Assembly (NCBI GenBank): GCA_900549715.1
Contig: URPK01000003.1
Coordinates: forward strand, 62,001-126,000
From: an uncultured Collinsella sp.
Lineage (GTDB): Bacteria > Actinomycetota > Coriobacteriia > Coriobacteriales > Coriobacteriaceae
Direction: 5' to 3'
DNA length: 64,000 nucleotides
Part shown: in pieces, positions 1 through 8,623 of the stretch
Position numbering within the stretch: the stretch's first letter is position 1
Layout: the number at the start of each line of letters is the position of its first letter
Position numbers and translations under genes: made by a program
The notes under the pieces: model-generated
The model's database searches: none
What the model was told of the DNA's origin: nothing
What the model saw: only the letters and a program-made list of their open reading frames with translations

Positions 1-328
1 CCTTGGCATAGCCAGGAGCAATCTCCAGGTAATCGCGCACGTCTTCCCAAATCTGCGGTACGTCGGGATCTTCCCAGTCGCTGTCATGGTTACCACGGAT
101 GAGCGTCACATTCTGGCATTCGATGCACTCGCGCAGGCGCACCGCCTCCGCCAGGGGCAAACGATAGGTAAAGTCTCCCAAGATATAGAGGCGGTCGTCC
201 ACAGCCACGCACTCATTGATGGCATCGATGACCTTGCGGTTCATCTCCTCGACCAAATCAAACGGTCGATCCATGTCGTGCAAGATATTCGTATCGCCCA
301 GGTGCAGGTCGGCGGTAAACCACATCAT
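1..328 (-). CDS. Metallophosphoesterase, cut by window edge
   Basis: N-terminal part of a calcineurin-like metallophosphoesterase. The protein opens MMWFTADLHLGDTNI, with the D-x-H metal motif (DLH), then LGDF (GD motif) near residue 50 and RGNHD (GNHD motif) near residue 80, in the family's order. The C-terminal part with the last histidine motifs lies outside the window. Two ATG codons are adjacent at the start; an AGGA sequence lies about 9 bases upstream. The family hydrolyses phosphomonoesters or diesters with two metal ions; the substrate cannot be told from this fragment. It is transcribed away from the HIRAN gene pair in the same direction. Confidence 0.85.
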   Translation of the reverse strand, partial: MMWFTADLHLGDTNILHDMDRPFDLVEEMNRKVIDAINECVAVDDRLYILGDFTYRLPLAEAVRLRECIECQNVTLIRGNHDSDWEDPDVPQIWEDVRDYLEIAPGYAK

Positions 329-394
329 CGTCTCTGTCCTCATTTCGCAACGCGTCTAACACGTGCCTAGTATACAGATGCAGCGATGCGACAG

Positions 395-571
395 TTACCC
401 AAAGAGCCCGCCGAACAGACCTCGGCGGCGCTTGTCCTTTTTATTCGAACCTTTATCCTGGGTGTTCTTATCCTTTTGCTTTTTGCGATCCTGCTCCAGC
501 TCATCGTCATCGAGCAGCATATCCCACTCAAACGGATCGTCCGTCAAATCGAACAGGTCGTCGTCAAACAT
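395..571 (-). CDS. Small charged protein, acidic head and basic tail
   Basis: A 58-residue protein of unknown function. The first half is strongly acidic (FDDDLFDLTDDPFEWD), the second half is strongly basic and lysine-rich, and it ends in the glycine-phenylalanine motif GLFGGLFG. I chose the ATG at 571 because GGAGG stands five bases upstream; an ATG four codons earlier has no such site. It follows the HIRAN gene by 18 bases on the same strand, so the two are probably co-transcribed. There is no signal peptide or membrane segment. The charge split suggests a disordered protein or an adaptor, but no function can be assigned. Confidence 0.6.
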   Translation of the reverse strand: MFDDDLFDLTDDPFEWDMLLDDDELEQDRKKQKDKNTQDKGSNKKDKRRRGLFGGLFG

Positions 572-589
572 GGCAGCCTCCATTGCCGA

Positions 590-916
590 CTAGCGAGCAT
601 CCACCACATAGAGCCCAACGCGCACCTGATGCCACGGGCTGCGCTCGGGGGCAACCTGTTGCACACGGGCCTCAAATACGTCCTCGTGGCCGTAATACAT
701 CATCAAGGACAGTGGGCCGACCTCGTTTCCCGGAACGTAGCCAAGTTTGGTCTTGCCATAGTAGATCGCAACTGCCTCGGGGTCATGAGGATTATCGCGC
801 TCGGCACACAGCGTCAGTTTATCGCCCGCTTTAAGATCACCTAGGACCAAAGCGCCGTCGGCATATTGAAATCCTGCAATGTGAAATGACAGAAGAACAC
901 GTGAAGGCTCGTACAT
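590..916 (-). CDS. HIRAN domain protein
   Basis: A 108-residue protein consisting almost only of a HIRAN domain: the core FHIAGFQYADGALVLGDLKAGDKLTLCAERDN-type pattern, then HDPEAVAIYYGKTKLGYVPG, which is the typical N-x-x-D-x-x-A-v-x-v......lGYvP signature. In helicases such as HLTF and Rad5 this domain binds DNA 3' ends; free-standing bacterial HIRAN proteins are of unknown role. GGGGAG lies five bases before the ATG. It is followed closely by a small charged protein on the same strand. Confidence 0.85.
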   Translation of the reverse strand: MYEPSRVLLSFHIAGFQYADGALVLGDLKAGDKLTLCAERDNPHDPEAVAIYYGKTKLGYVPGNEVGPLSLMMYYGHEDVFEARVQQVAPERSPWHQVRVGLYVVDAR

Positions 917-1039
917 AGCAACTCCCCTAACGGCCGGATAAACCGGCGTTTAACCTTACAGAGAAGTCTACGAACTCGCGCGGACACAAATTCGCCCCAC
1001 CCGTGCCTTTTCGACCGTTTGTCGCTACACCATCTGATT

Positions 1040-2419
1040 CTAATGCACAAACATGCGCACGAACTTGTGCTTCCAGCTTGCATAAGGGGCATAGCGGAAT
1101 GGCACGTCCAACCACGTTGCCTTGTTCACGATGCTCTTCTTGTGGCTAAACGTATCGAAGCTCTCGCGGCCATGGTACTGGCCCATACCGCTCGCACCCA
1201 TGCCGCCGAAGCCCATATGGCTCGTAGCCAAGTGCATGATCGTGTCGTTAACGCAGCCGCCGCCAAAGGGCACGTAGCGCACAAAGCGCTCCTGAACTGC
1301 GCGATCCTGGCTAAAGATATACAGGGCCAGCGGAGTCGGACGATCCGTAATAAACGTCTCGGCCTCGTCTAGGCTCTCAAACGTCAGCACCGGCAAGATG
1401 GGGCCGAAAATCTCCTCCTGCATCACGGCGTCATCGGGGGACACGCCATCCAAAATCGTCGGCTCGATCTTGAGCGAAGTCTCGCGCGCGGTACCTCCAA
1501 GCACGACCTTATCGGGATCGATCAGCCCGCGCACGCGCGCGAAATGCTTGGCGTTGACAATATGACCGTAATTCTCATTGTCGAGCGGATGCTCGCCAAA
1601 CATGCGGCGGGCCTCCTCCTTGATGAGGTCCAGCAGCTCGTCGTGCACGCGCGCATCGACCAGCAGGTAGTCGGGCGCCACGCAGGTCTGCCCCACGTTG
1701 AGCCATTTACCAAAGGCGATACGGCGTGCCGCGACCTTCAAGTTAGCCGTCGCATCCACGATGCAGGGACTCTTCCCGCCCAGCTCAAGCGTCACGGGCG
1801 TAAGGTTTTTACTTGCGCGCTCCATAACGAACTTGCCGACCGGAACGCTACCGGTAAAGAAGATCTTGTCCCAGCACTCGTCGAGCAGCGCTTCGTTCTC
1901 GGCGCGCCCGCCCTCGACAACCGTCACCAGGCACGGATCAAATGCCTCTTCACAGATCTGCTTGAGCACCGCACTCGATGCCGGAGCATAGGCACTCGGC
2001 TTGATGACCACGGTGTTGCCCGCGGTAAGGGCGCCAGCGAGCGGCTCGAGCGTTAGCAAAAACGGGTAGTTCCAGGGGGCCATGATGAGCGCGACGCCAT
2101 AGGGCACGGCTTGCGTCTTGCACACACTCACGGCGTTGGCGAGGTCGCACGGGCGCAGGCGCGGACGACTCCATCGAGCCACGTGCGCAATCTGATGACG
2201 GATCTCGGAAAGCGAGGTGCCGATCTCGCACATATAGGCTTCGTCATGTGACTTACCCAGATCGGTCTTGAGCGCATGGGCAATATCGGCTTCGTGCGCC
2301 CGCACTGCGTCGCGCAAGCTCACGAGCGCGCGACGGCGAGCGTTGACATCAAACGTGGCGTGCGTCTTAAAGTAGGCGCGCTGATCGCCGACGATGCGCG
2401 CAATTTCCTCGGTGTTCAT
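1040..2419 (-). CDS. Aldehyde dehydrogenase, class 3-like
   Basis: NAD(P)-dependent aldehyde dehydrogenase of 459 residues, a length typical of the short ALDH3-like branch. Visible family motifs are MAPWNYPFLLTLEPL (cofactor-binding strand), FTGSVPVGK, LELGGKSPCIVD carrying the general-base glutamate, and NVGQTCVAPDYLL with the catalytic cysteine. It oxidises an aldehyde to the acid; the substrate is unknown. It starts eight bases after the stop of the iron-dependent alcohol dehydrogenase, with AGGAGG before the ATG, so the two enzymes form an operon that could carry an alcohol through aldehyde to acid, or run the reverse way in fermentation. Confidence 0.92.
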   Translation of the reverse strand: MNTEEIARIVGDQRAYFKTHATFDVNARRRALVSLRDAVRAHEADIAHALKTDLGKSHDEAYMCEIGTSLSEIRHQIAHVARWSRPRLRPCDLANAVSVCKTQAVPYGVALIMAPWNYPFLLTLEPLAGALTAGNTVVIKPSAYAPASSAVLKQICEEAFDPCLVTVVEGGRAENEALLDECWDKIFFTGSVPVGKFVMERASKNLTPVTLELGGKSPCIVDATANLKVAARRIAFGKWLNVGQTCVAPDYLLVDARVHDELLDLIKEEARRMFGEHPLDNENYGHIVNAKHFARVRGLIDPDKVVLGGTARETSLKIEPTILDGVSPDDAVMQEEIFGPILPVLTFESLDEAETFITDRPTPLALYIFSQDRAVQERFVRYVPFGGGCVNDTIMHLATSHMGFGGMGASGMGQYHGRESFDTFSHKKSIVNKATWLDVPFRYAPYASWKHKFVRMFVH

Positions 2420-2427
2420 GGGCCCTC

Positions 2428-3648
2428 CTAATTCTCGTCTTCAAACATACCACCCGCAACGACCTCGTACATATGCTCGAGCTCCAGACGGTCCATTAGA
2501 AGCGGAACGGGGTATAGCGGATTGGCCTCGGCATCGGCATGGGCCGCCATTTGCGGAATATCGGAGCGGCGAATGCCCGTCACATATTTGGGAATGCCCA
2601 AGGCGGCATTCATGCGGTCGACCCAATCGATAAAGGCCTCGGCCGCAAGACTGTCCTGCGCGGTAGCCGGCGCAATGCCCGCCATGCGAGCAAGATCGGC
2701 AAGCTTGGGGGCGGCGGCGTCACCATGAGCGCGAAGCATGTGCGGCAGGATAATCGCGTTGGCCAAACCGTGCGGAATTCCGTATCGGCCGCCCAGACTG
2801 TGCGCGATGGCGTGAACGTATCCCACATAGGAGCGGGTAAACGCAACGCCCGCCTTATACGCCGCCGAAAGCATATTGCGACGAGCGCGCATGTCGTCAC
2901 CATGCTCATAGGCCTCGAGCAAATTGTCGTGGATGAGCTGCACCGCCTGTCGCGCCATCTTGCGCGTATAGGGCGTAGTGCTTCGCCCGATAAAGGCCTC
3001 GACGGCATGCGTCAGGGCATCCATACCCGTCTGCCCCGTAATGGAGGCGGGCAGACCGCGCGTAAACTCGGGGTCGTGCACCGCAAAGCGCGGGATAAGC
3101 ACAAAGTCGTTAATGGGGTACTTGTAGTGCGTCTCGTCATCGGTAATTACTGCCGCAAGCGTGGCCTCGCTTCCCGTGCCTGCCGTGGTGGGAACGGCGA
3201 TGAGAAGCGGCAGGCGACGATGAATCCGCAGCAGGCCGCGCATCTTGTTGATGGGCTTGCTTGGCTGCGCAATGCGTGCGCCCACGCCCTTGGCGCAGTC
3301 CATGGCCGATCCTCCGCCAAAGCCGATAATAGCCTGGCAGGCGCTCTCTCGATACAGGGACGCCGCTTCCTCCACGTTTGAGACCGTGGGGTTCATACGC
3401 GTTTCGGCATAGACCGTAACGCCAATCCCCCTGGATGCGAGCGCCGTCTCGAGCGGTGCCGTGAGCCCCAGACGGGCAATGCCGGGATCCGTCACGATAA
3501 GGACCTTCTGGATCGAGCGCTTTTGAAGCACCGCGGGCACATCCTCGGCATGCTCTAAAATGCGCGGCTCGGTATAGGGCAGGATTGGCAATGCAATGCG
3601 AAAAACCGTCTGATATGTTCGGCACCAGGCACGACGGGCTAGATGCAT
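2428..3648 (-). CDS. Iron-containing alcohol dehydrogenase
   Basis: A 406-residue group III alcohol dehydrogenase. The Rossmann half shows GFGGGSAMDCAKG and AVPTTAGTGSEAT; the metal half shows the histidine-rich stretch HAIAHSLGGRYGIPHGLANA that binds Fe2+. It interconverts an alcohol and an aldehyde or ketone with NAD(P)H. The start at 3648 has AAGGAG eight bases upstream. The N-terminal extension before ILPYTEPRIL is about 25 residues and could be partly untranslated. It is first in an operon with the aldehyde dehydrogenase. A 14-base motif occurs twice in front of it and may be its operator. Confidence 0.92.
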   Translation of the reverse strand: MHLARRAWCRTYQTVFRIALPILPYTEPRILEHAEDVPAVLQKRSIQKVLIVTDPGIARLGLTAPLETALASRGIGVTVYAETRMNPTVSNVEEAASLYRESACQAIIGFGGGSAMDCAKGVGARIAQPSKPINKMRGLLRIHRRLPLLIAVPTTAGTGSEATLAAVITDDETHYKYPINDFVLIPRFAVHDPEFTRGLPASITGQTGMDALTHAVEAFIGRSTTPYTRKMARQAVQLIHDNLLEAYEHGDDMRARRNMLSAAYKAGVAFTRSYVGYVHAIAHSLGGRYGIPHGLANAIILPHMLRAHGDAAAPKLADLARMAGIAPATAQDSLAAEAFIDWVDRMNAALGIPKYVTGIRRSDIPQMAAHADAEANPLYPVPLLMDRLELEHMYEVVAGGMFEDEN

Positions 3649-3667
3649 AAAGGAAACTCCTTCATTT

Positions 3668-3745
3668 GTTGATAGGTCAACATTTGCTCGCTCGATTGTA
3701 CTCAGCGGCGGTCAAAGACGGCCTACCAATCGTTAATCAGTCAAC
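3668..3745. promoter_or_regulatory. Two 14-bp repeats between adh and rubrerythrin
   Basis: GTTGATAGGTCAAC at 3668-3681 and GTTAATCAGTCAAC at 3732-3745 match at 11 of 14 positions, and each is a partial palindrome (GTTGA/TCAAC). They stand 64 bases apart in the intergenic region shared by the alcohol dehydrogenase operon and the divergent rubrerythrin gene. A dimeric regulator site is a reasonable reading; the regulator is unknown. Confidence 0.45.
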
Positions 3746-3792
3746 ATCTTCATATCTCAAAATTGTTTTATTAAAAATCATTCCTAATAGGC

Positions 3793-3869
3793 TTCACATT
3801 CGGTTGCATTTATGGATAATAGAACTCGTCAAGACGCGCGTCCGGAGAGGGCCCTTACGGGACCGGACG
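3793..3869 (+). promoter_or_regulatory. Rubrerythrin promoter and leader hairpin
   Basis: TTCACA at 3793-3798 and GATAAT at 3815-3820 are separated by 16 bases and fit a housekeeping promoter. The leader then contains CGTCCGG (3839-3845) pairing with CCGGACG (3863-3869), an exact hairpin that starts about 35 bases before the ATG and may stabilise the message. Confidence 0.5.
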
Positions 3870-3904
3870 AGCGCTCCATCGCCATCGATCGAAAGGATCG
3901 AATC

Positions 3905-4465
3905 ATGAAGTTTGTTTGCCCCGTTTGCGGTTATGTGGAAGAGTTCGACGGCGACCAGCTGCCCGAGGACTTCAAGTGCCCCCAGTGCGGCGTTCCCGGT
4001 TCACGCTTCCTGAAGCAGGAGGAGGGTCAGCTCGAGTGGGCTGCTGAGCACGTCGTGGGCGTCGCCAAGATGGAGGGCGTCTCCGAGGATATCGTTGCCG
4101 ACCTGCGCGCCAACTTTGAGGGCGAGTGCTCCGAAGTCGGTATGTACCTGGCCATGGCTCGCGTCGCTCATCGCGAGGGCTATCCCGAGATCGGCCTGTA
4201 CTGGGAGAAGGCTGCGCACGAGGAGGCCGAGCATGCCGCCAAGTTCGCCGAGCTCCTGGGCGAAGTCGTGACCGACTCCACCAAGAAGAACCTCGAGATG
4301 CGCGTTGAGGCCGAGAACGGCGCCACCGCCGGCAAGACCGATCTTGCCAAGCGCGCCAAGGCCGCTGGCCTCGATGCCATCCACGACACCGTGCACGAGA
4401 TGGCTCGCGACGAGGCTCGCCACGGCAAGGCTTTCGCCGGCCTGCTCAAGCGCTACTTTGGCTAA
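3905..4465 (+). CDS. Reverse rubrerythrin (rubredoxin domain first)
   Basis: A 186-residue non-haem iron protein with the domains in reverse order. The N-terminal rubredoxin-like domain has two CxxC knuckles (C5/C8 and C25/C28); the ferritin-like four-helix domain follows with the E...EEAEH and DEARH di-iron motifs. Reverse rubrerythrins reduce hydrogen peroxide with electrons from NAD(P)H through rubredoxin and are oxidative-stress enzymes of strict anaerobes. The start at 3905 (MKFVCPVCGY) is set by the rubredoxin fold and by GAAAGGA upstream. The gene is single, with its own promoter and a strong terminator. Codon use is strongly biased, suggesting high expression. Confidence 0.93.
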   Translation: MKFVCPVCGYVEEFDGDQLPEDFKCPQCGVPGSRFLKQEEGQLEWAAEHVVGVAKMEGVSEDIVADLRANFEGECSEVGMYLAMARVAHREGYPEIGLYWEKAAHEEAEHAAKFAELLGEVVTDSTKKNLEMRVEAENGATAGKTDLAKRAKAAGLDAIHDTVHEMARDEARHGKAFAGLLKRYFG

Positions 4466-4498
4466 GCCAGCCGCCTAAGAGATAATCTCTAGCTCGAT

Positions 4499-4529
4499 AA
4501 GGCCCGGACCGCATGGTTCGGGCCTTTTT
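4499..4529 (+). terminator. Rho-independent terminator of rubrerythrin
   Basis: AAGGCCCGGACC pairs with GGTTCGGGCCTT across a GCAT loop and is followed by a T run. Confidence 0.85.
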
Positions 4530-4596
4530 CGTGTCTTGCAAACCAGTTAACGTCCCAAAAATAGGACCACCTTTGACATCGGCTTCGCGTCAAAAA

Positions 4597-4719
4597 CTAA
4601 GTGAGTAGCCTTTTGGGAACTTGTCGAGCAGACCACCCGTATTGCTTTATAAAACCGCAGGTAGATAGCTTGCCGCAAAACAATCTGGTCGCCATCACGC
4701 TAAAAGTCTACTCACTTAG
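4597..4719 (-). repeat. 123-bp inverted-end element, copy A
   Basis: The element begins CTAAGTGAGTAG (4597-4608) and ends with its exact reverse complement (4708-4719). It aligns without gaps to copy B at 6017-6139, which is also 123 bp, at about 94 of 123 positions by my count. The right end overlaps the last codons of the gene at 4708-5835: read on the minus strand it encodes Leu-Ser-Glu-stop. Inside the ends, CTTTT and AAAAG extend the stem, so the minus-strand transcript would fold into a long closing stem. Confidence 0.75.
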
Positions 4720-5835
4720 ATTTGCAACCGTCCATGATCGGGCCTTTTTGTGTCTAACGGGCATCTTTTTGTCGATTTCTCCCAGTTTTGACCAGTCAAC
4801 GAATAGCTCAGACCGAAGTAATGCCTCGGCCCCTTGCTCCTCCAAGCTTTTATCGCGATATTCAACATCGAGCAACCTGCATACGGCCTTAACAATCGCG
4901 TGGAATCTATCATCATCGGATATCTGTCCGTGTGTCAGGAGAAATACATCGTAGCCCATGGCCTGAAGCGCCGTCATGCGGTCGGCGTCACGCAAACCAT
5001 CCCCGGCTCGCCCGTGTGAGCCCTTTCCTTGGCATTCAATGGCCACCTGTCGCTCTCCGTCCGGCGAAGACAGAAGTAGGTCAATGTATACGCGGGACTT
5101 GCCTACAATCGCCCGAGCACTTGCGCTTAGCGCCACTTCGACATTGAGCTCTATGCCGCAAAAACCTTCGCCTCCCAATGATCGTGGCAACCCAAGCAAC
5201 AAATACGTCTCAACCTCAAAAGGCGATGCGGCACCCAGTGGAACGAGATGCGATACCGCGACAAATCGCTTGCCGTAACGCATCCCACAAACATCTGAAC
5301 AAAAACGGTCAAGATCTCCGTCCAAAACCAAAGCGTCGCGCCGCCACAAATTTGAGGCGGCACCGTCCTCGGACGGGCAACGTGCCCAACCAAAGGTTGC
5401 CGGAATCGCGCCCGACTCAATTGCACGCGAAAGCTCTGCCTCGAGTGCTGCTGGCAAGGCACAAACCGTAAACAAGCCGCACATCTCCGCCAATACCAAA
5501 AGCAGCTGGAGATCCGTCAGATGCCGCGACATGATGAATGCCGTCAGCAAAGGAGATGTGACCAAAAACCCATGTTCCGTTTCCAGCACGGATTCCCTGG
5601 GAAGCTCACCAAGGAACAGCCGTTGCCTAACGCTGGCAGGACAAGTCCGCTTATTTCTCGTCCCAACCAATGTATGCAACGGCAAGCCGAGCGCAACCGC
5701 AGCCGTCGGGTTACGGGCGAGGCCATATCGCTGCCGGTCTTCTTCCGGTCGTGGAAGTGGCGGACACAAAGCGAGGGCTTGAGGAGGCAAACGCCAGTAC
5801 CTAAAAGCCGATATGTCACAAAGTAGATCCTTCAT
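4708..5835 (-). CDS. Hypothetical protein with PD-(D/E)xK-like nuclease domain
   Basis: A protein of about 375 residues that I do not recognise by name. The C-terminal third contains YIDLLLSSPDGERQVAIECQGKGSHG, which fits the D...ExQxK-type core of restriction-endonuclease-fold domains (DUF559/Vsr-like), followed by a helix-strand pattern AMGYDVFLLTHGQI. The N-terminal part resembles the winged-helix or scaffold region of AbiEi-like and related Coriobacterial hypotheticals only loosely. The start is uncertain: ATG at 5835, or GTG at 5841; neither has a clear ribosome binding site. Its last residues LSE and the stop are encoded by the end of repeat copy A. It stands alone. Confidence 0.6.
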   Translation of the reverse strand: MKDLLCDISAFRYWRLPPQALALCPPLPRPEEDRQRYGLARNPTAAVALGLPLHTLVGTRNKRTCPASVRQRLFLGELPRESVLETEHGFLVTSPLLTAFIMSRHLTDLQLLLVLAEMCGLFTVCALPAALEAELSRAIESGAIPATFGWARCPSEDGAASNLWRRDALVLDGDLDRFCSDVCGMRYGKRFVAVSHLVPLGAASPFEVETYLLLGLPRSLGGEGFCGIELNVEVALSASARAIVGKSRVYIDLLLSSPDGERQVAIECQGKGSHGRAGDGLRDADRMTALQAMGYDVFLLTHGQISDDDRFHAIVKAVCRLLDVEYRDKSLEEQGAEALLRSELFVDWSKLGEIDKKMPVRHKKARSWTVANLSE

Positions 5836-5918
5836 AGGCACAGGAAAACACGGATTTCAACCCGGGTACTCCCGCATTGGCGCGAACGTACCGAAAAGGG
5901 CGCCGAACGGACTGTTAA

Positions 5919-5984
5919 GTTTTCAACAGCCTTCCCCAACTGGCCAAAAGCTTGCCAAGAACTGGACGGAGTCCTGTTGAAAAC
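5919..5984. repeat. Inverted repeat, 11-bp arms
   Basis: GTTTTCAACAG (5919-5929) and CTGTTGAAAAC (5974-5984) are exact reverse complements, 44 bases apart, just before repeat copy B. With copy B this fills most of the 5836-6127 gap, in which I see no gene. Confidence 0.6.
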
Positions 5985-6016
5985 CCGCTATTTCTCTCAT
6001 GCGGAAGCTTTGCACA

Positions 6017-6139
6017 GCAAGTGAGCAGGCTTTTTGGAAACTCCCGAGCAGGCAGGCCATCTTGTCTTGCAAAGCCGCAGGTAGACGACTTGCTGCAAAA
6101 CGGTCTGGTCGGCATAACGCCAAAAGTCTACTCACTTAG
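6017..6139 (-). repeat. 123-bp inverted-end element, copy B
   Basis: Same length as copy A and about 76% identical without gaps. The right end CTACTCACTTAG (6128-6139) is identical to that of copy A; the left end differs by three bases, but on the minus-strand RNA two of these changes keep pairing as G-U. The right end again provides Leu-Ser-Glu-stop, here for the PdxR-like regulator. Confidence 0.75.
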
Positions 6140-7567
6140 GCTAGAGGGCACCCCCATTAGCTGTGATTCCAGGGTGTTTAGCGCATTTGGACTCAAATCG
6201 TCATACTGGACAAGGATTCGAGCCAAGTTTTTAGGGACAGATGCGCCATCGGCACACCAAAAGCAGTCACCGATATCGATATAAGGGATATTCGAGTGCA
6301 TAAGTGCCCGCGTAAAAGAGCTTCCGCCCGCGCCACGCTCCGCAACCACGATGCAGTAAAGGCCCGCGTCTGCATGCTCGATCGAGACCTCTCCTGCCGG
6401 AAATGTCTTCCGCACAAGCGCCGCCAGGCCATCACACGCCTCGCGAGCACGAACACGCACGCGGTTCACATGTCGCTCGTAATCACCCGATTCCAGCAAA
6501 CGAGCCAAAGCGACCTGGTCAACAGAGCTCACCGACGAGGCGTAAAAACCAAGGTTGTGCCTAAACCGCTCCATTAGCTCATCGGGCAACACCATGTACG
6601 CTAGACGCAACGCCGATGACAAGCTCTTCGAAAACGTGTTGGTGTAGATAACCGACTGGGCGGCATTGATCGACGCGAGCGCGGGAATCGGCTTGCCGGC
6701 AAGGCGAAACTCACAATCAAAGTCATCTTCGATGAGATACCGACCTGGTCGCTCGGCGGCCCAGCTCAGCAGCGCATAGCGACGCGCAATGCTCGTCACA
6801 AGGCCGGTCGGATACTGATGGGACGGCATCAGGTGAAGGACATCGGCCCCGGCTTTCTGCAGAACGCTCAAGTCCACGCCCTCATCATCCAACGGGATAT
6901 GTCGAACTTCGCAGCCCATAGCCTGATAGATGCGCGTCAGGCGCAAATAGCCCGGATCTTCAACGGCATACACCTTGTCGGCTCCAAGCAACTGAACCAA
7001 CATGGTATCGAGCAGCTGGGCGCCCGCACCGATGACGATGTTGTCGGGATTAACATTCATGCCCCGTGTCCCGCGCAGATGGCGAGCGATTGCGCGTCGT
7101 AGCCGAGCGGTACCCTGTGCCGGCGCAGTCGAAAAGATTTCGCGTTCATCTTCAGATGCCAGCGTCGCCCGCAGCGCGCTTTGCCAAAGCCGCGCCGCCT
7201 CCAAAGCGGAAGGAGAAAGCGCATCGAATCGCTCGACCTGTCCGTTGACATCACGCGCACTGGGGCCCGCAGAGACGGCATCTCGGTCGATGCCCTCCGC
7301 AGCCGAAGCCAAAACCGGTGCATCCGGAAGCTCGCAAGCGTAGTAGCCACGACGCGGCATTGAGCAAATATAGCCCTCGGCAAGTAGCTGGCTATATGCA
7401 TTCTCGATGGTAATGACACTGATTCCCAGATGGCTGGCAAAGGCGCGCTTAGACGGAAGATGTTCCCCCGCCGCAATACGTCCAGCAACGATATCATCTC
7501 GAATTTGCTGGTAAATATACTCATAGAGCGATGCTTCGCCGCGTTTTTCCAAATTGTAGTCAAGCAT
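6128..7567 (-). CDS. pdxR: MocR-family regulator, PdxR-like
   Basis: A 479-residue MocR protein: a GntR winged helix at the N-terminus (SLYEYIYQQIRDDIVAGRI...LPSKRAFASHLGISVITIENAYSQLLAEGYI) joined to an aminotransferase fold type I domain. The PLP lysine lies in NTFSKSLSSALRLAYM and the cofactor aspartate in IEDDFDCEFR. It is divergent from pdxS-pdxT, the arrangement of PdxR activators that sense PLP and control vitamin B6 synthesis; the assignment rests on that context. The ATG at 7567 has AGGTGA seven bases upstream and is preferred to one 11 codons earlier. The C-terminus LSE-stop comes from repeat copy B. Confidence 0.85.
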   Translation of the reverse strand: MLDYNLEKRGEASLYEYIYQQIRDDIVAGRIAAGEHLPSKRAFASHLGISVITIENAYSQLLAEGYICSMPRRGYYACELPDAPVLASAAEGIDRDAVSAGPSARDVNGQVERFDALSPSALEAARLWQSALRATLASEDEREIFSTAPAQGTARLRRAIARHLRGTRGMNVNPDNIVIGAGAQLLDTMLVQLLGADKVYAVEDPGYLRLTRIYQAMGCEVRHIPLDDEGVDLSVLQKAGADVLHLMPSHQYPTGLVTSIARRYALLSWAAERPGRYLIEDDFDCEFRLAGKPIPALASINAAQSVIYTNTFSKSLSSALRLAYMVLPDELMERFRHNLGFYASSVSSVDQVALARLLESGDYERHVNRVRVRAREACDGLAALVRKTFPAGEVSIEHADAGLYCIVVAERGAGGSSFTRALMHSNIPYIDIGDCFWCADGASVPKNLARILVQYDDLSPNALNTLESQLMGVPSSLSE

Positions 7568-7712
7568 GAGTTTATCACCTGACCATATCGAACCGTTCAA
7601 TCTGGTATTATTCTGACCTTGTTATTATCTCGAAAACTGAGTATTTCGCCATACCCAGCTCCCCGATAGGATGTTCCGTCAAGCAATGTACATGCCAACC
7701 AAGGGAGCAACC

Positions 7713-8603
7713 ATGGCAGAACAGACCAGCAAGGCCGATCGCGTCAAACTCAATCGCGAGCTCGCGCAGATGCTCAAGGGCGGCGTCATCATGGACGTCA
7801 CCACGCCCGAGCAGGCACGCATCGCCGAGGAGGCAGGCGCCTGCGCCGTCATGGCTCTCGAGCGCATCCCGGCCGACATCCGCGCCGCCGGCGGCGTGTC
7901 GCGCATGAGCGACCCCAAGATGATCAAGGGCATCCAGGAGGCCGTCTCCATCCCCGTCATGGCCAAGTGCCGCATCGGTCACATCGTCGAGGCGCAGATC
8001 CTGCAGGCCATCGAGATCGACTACATCGATGAGTCCGAGGTTCTCTCCCCCGCCGACGACGTCTATCATATCGACAAGACCCAGTTTGACGTGCCGTTTG
8101 TCTGCGGCGCCCGTGATCTGGGCGAGGCGCTGCGCCGTGTTGCCGAAGGCGCCACGATGATTCGCACCAAGGGTGAGCCGGGTACGGGCGACGTCGTTCA
8201 GGCCGTGCGTCACATGCGCAAGATCCAAAAGCAGATCCGTGACGTTGTTGCCCTGCGCGACGACGAGCTCTTTGAGGCAGCCAAGCAACTGCAGGTTCCG
8301 GTCGAGCTGGTGCGCGAGGTCCATGCCACGGGAAAGCTTCCCGTCGTGAACTTTGCCGCCGGCGGCGTAGCGACCCCCGCCGACGCCGCGCTGATGATGC
8401 AGCTGGGCGCCGAAGGCGTCTTTGTCGGCTCGGGCATCTTTAAGAGCGGCGAGCCCGCCAAGCGCGCAGCCGCCATCGTCAAGGCCGTGGCAAACTTCAC
8501 CGATGCCAAACTCATCGCCGAGCTTTCGGAAGACCTGGGCGAGGCCATGGTGGGCATCAACGCCGACGAAATCGAGATCATCATGGAGGAACGCGGGCGC
8601 TAG
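7713..8603 (+). CDS. pdxS: Pyridoxal 5'-phosphate synthase, PdxS subunit
   Basis: A 296-residue PdxS synthase subunit, the (beta/alpha)8 enzyme that makes PLP from ribose 5-phosphate, glyceraldehyde 3-phosphate and ammonia. Both working lysines are visible, in VMAKCRIGHIVEAQ and IRTKGEPGTGDVV, and the phosphate-binding glycine loops FAAGGVATPADAA and GVFVGSGIFKS are intact. The ATG at 7713 has AAGGGA seven bases upstream; an upstream in-frame ATG is not supported. It forms an operon with pdxT 20 bases downstream and is divergent from the PdxR-like regulator, so PLP-responsive control is likely. Confidence 0.97.
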   Translation: MAEQTSKADRVKLNRELAQMLKGGVIMDVTTPEQARIAEEAGACAVMALERIPADIRAAGGVSRMSDPKMIKGIQEAVSIPVMAKCRIGHIVEAQILQAIEIDYIDESEVLSPADDVYHIDKTQFDVPFVCGARDLGEALRRVAEGATMIRTKGEPGTGDVVQAVRHMRKIQKQIRDVVALRDDELFEAAKQLQVPVELVREVHATGKLPVVNFAAGGVATPADAALMMQLGAEGVFVGSGIFKSGEPAKRAAAIVKAVANFTDAKLIAELSEDLGEAMVGINADEIEIIMEERGR

Positions 8604-8623
8604 TCCAGCAGAAGGGATCGCAC

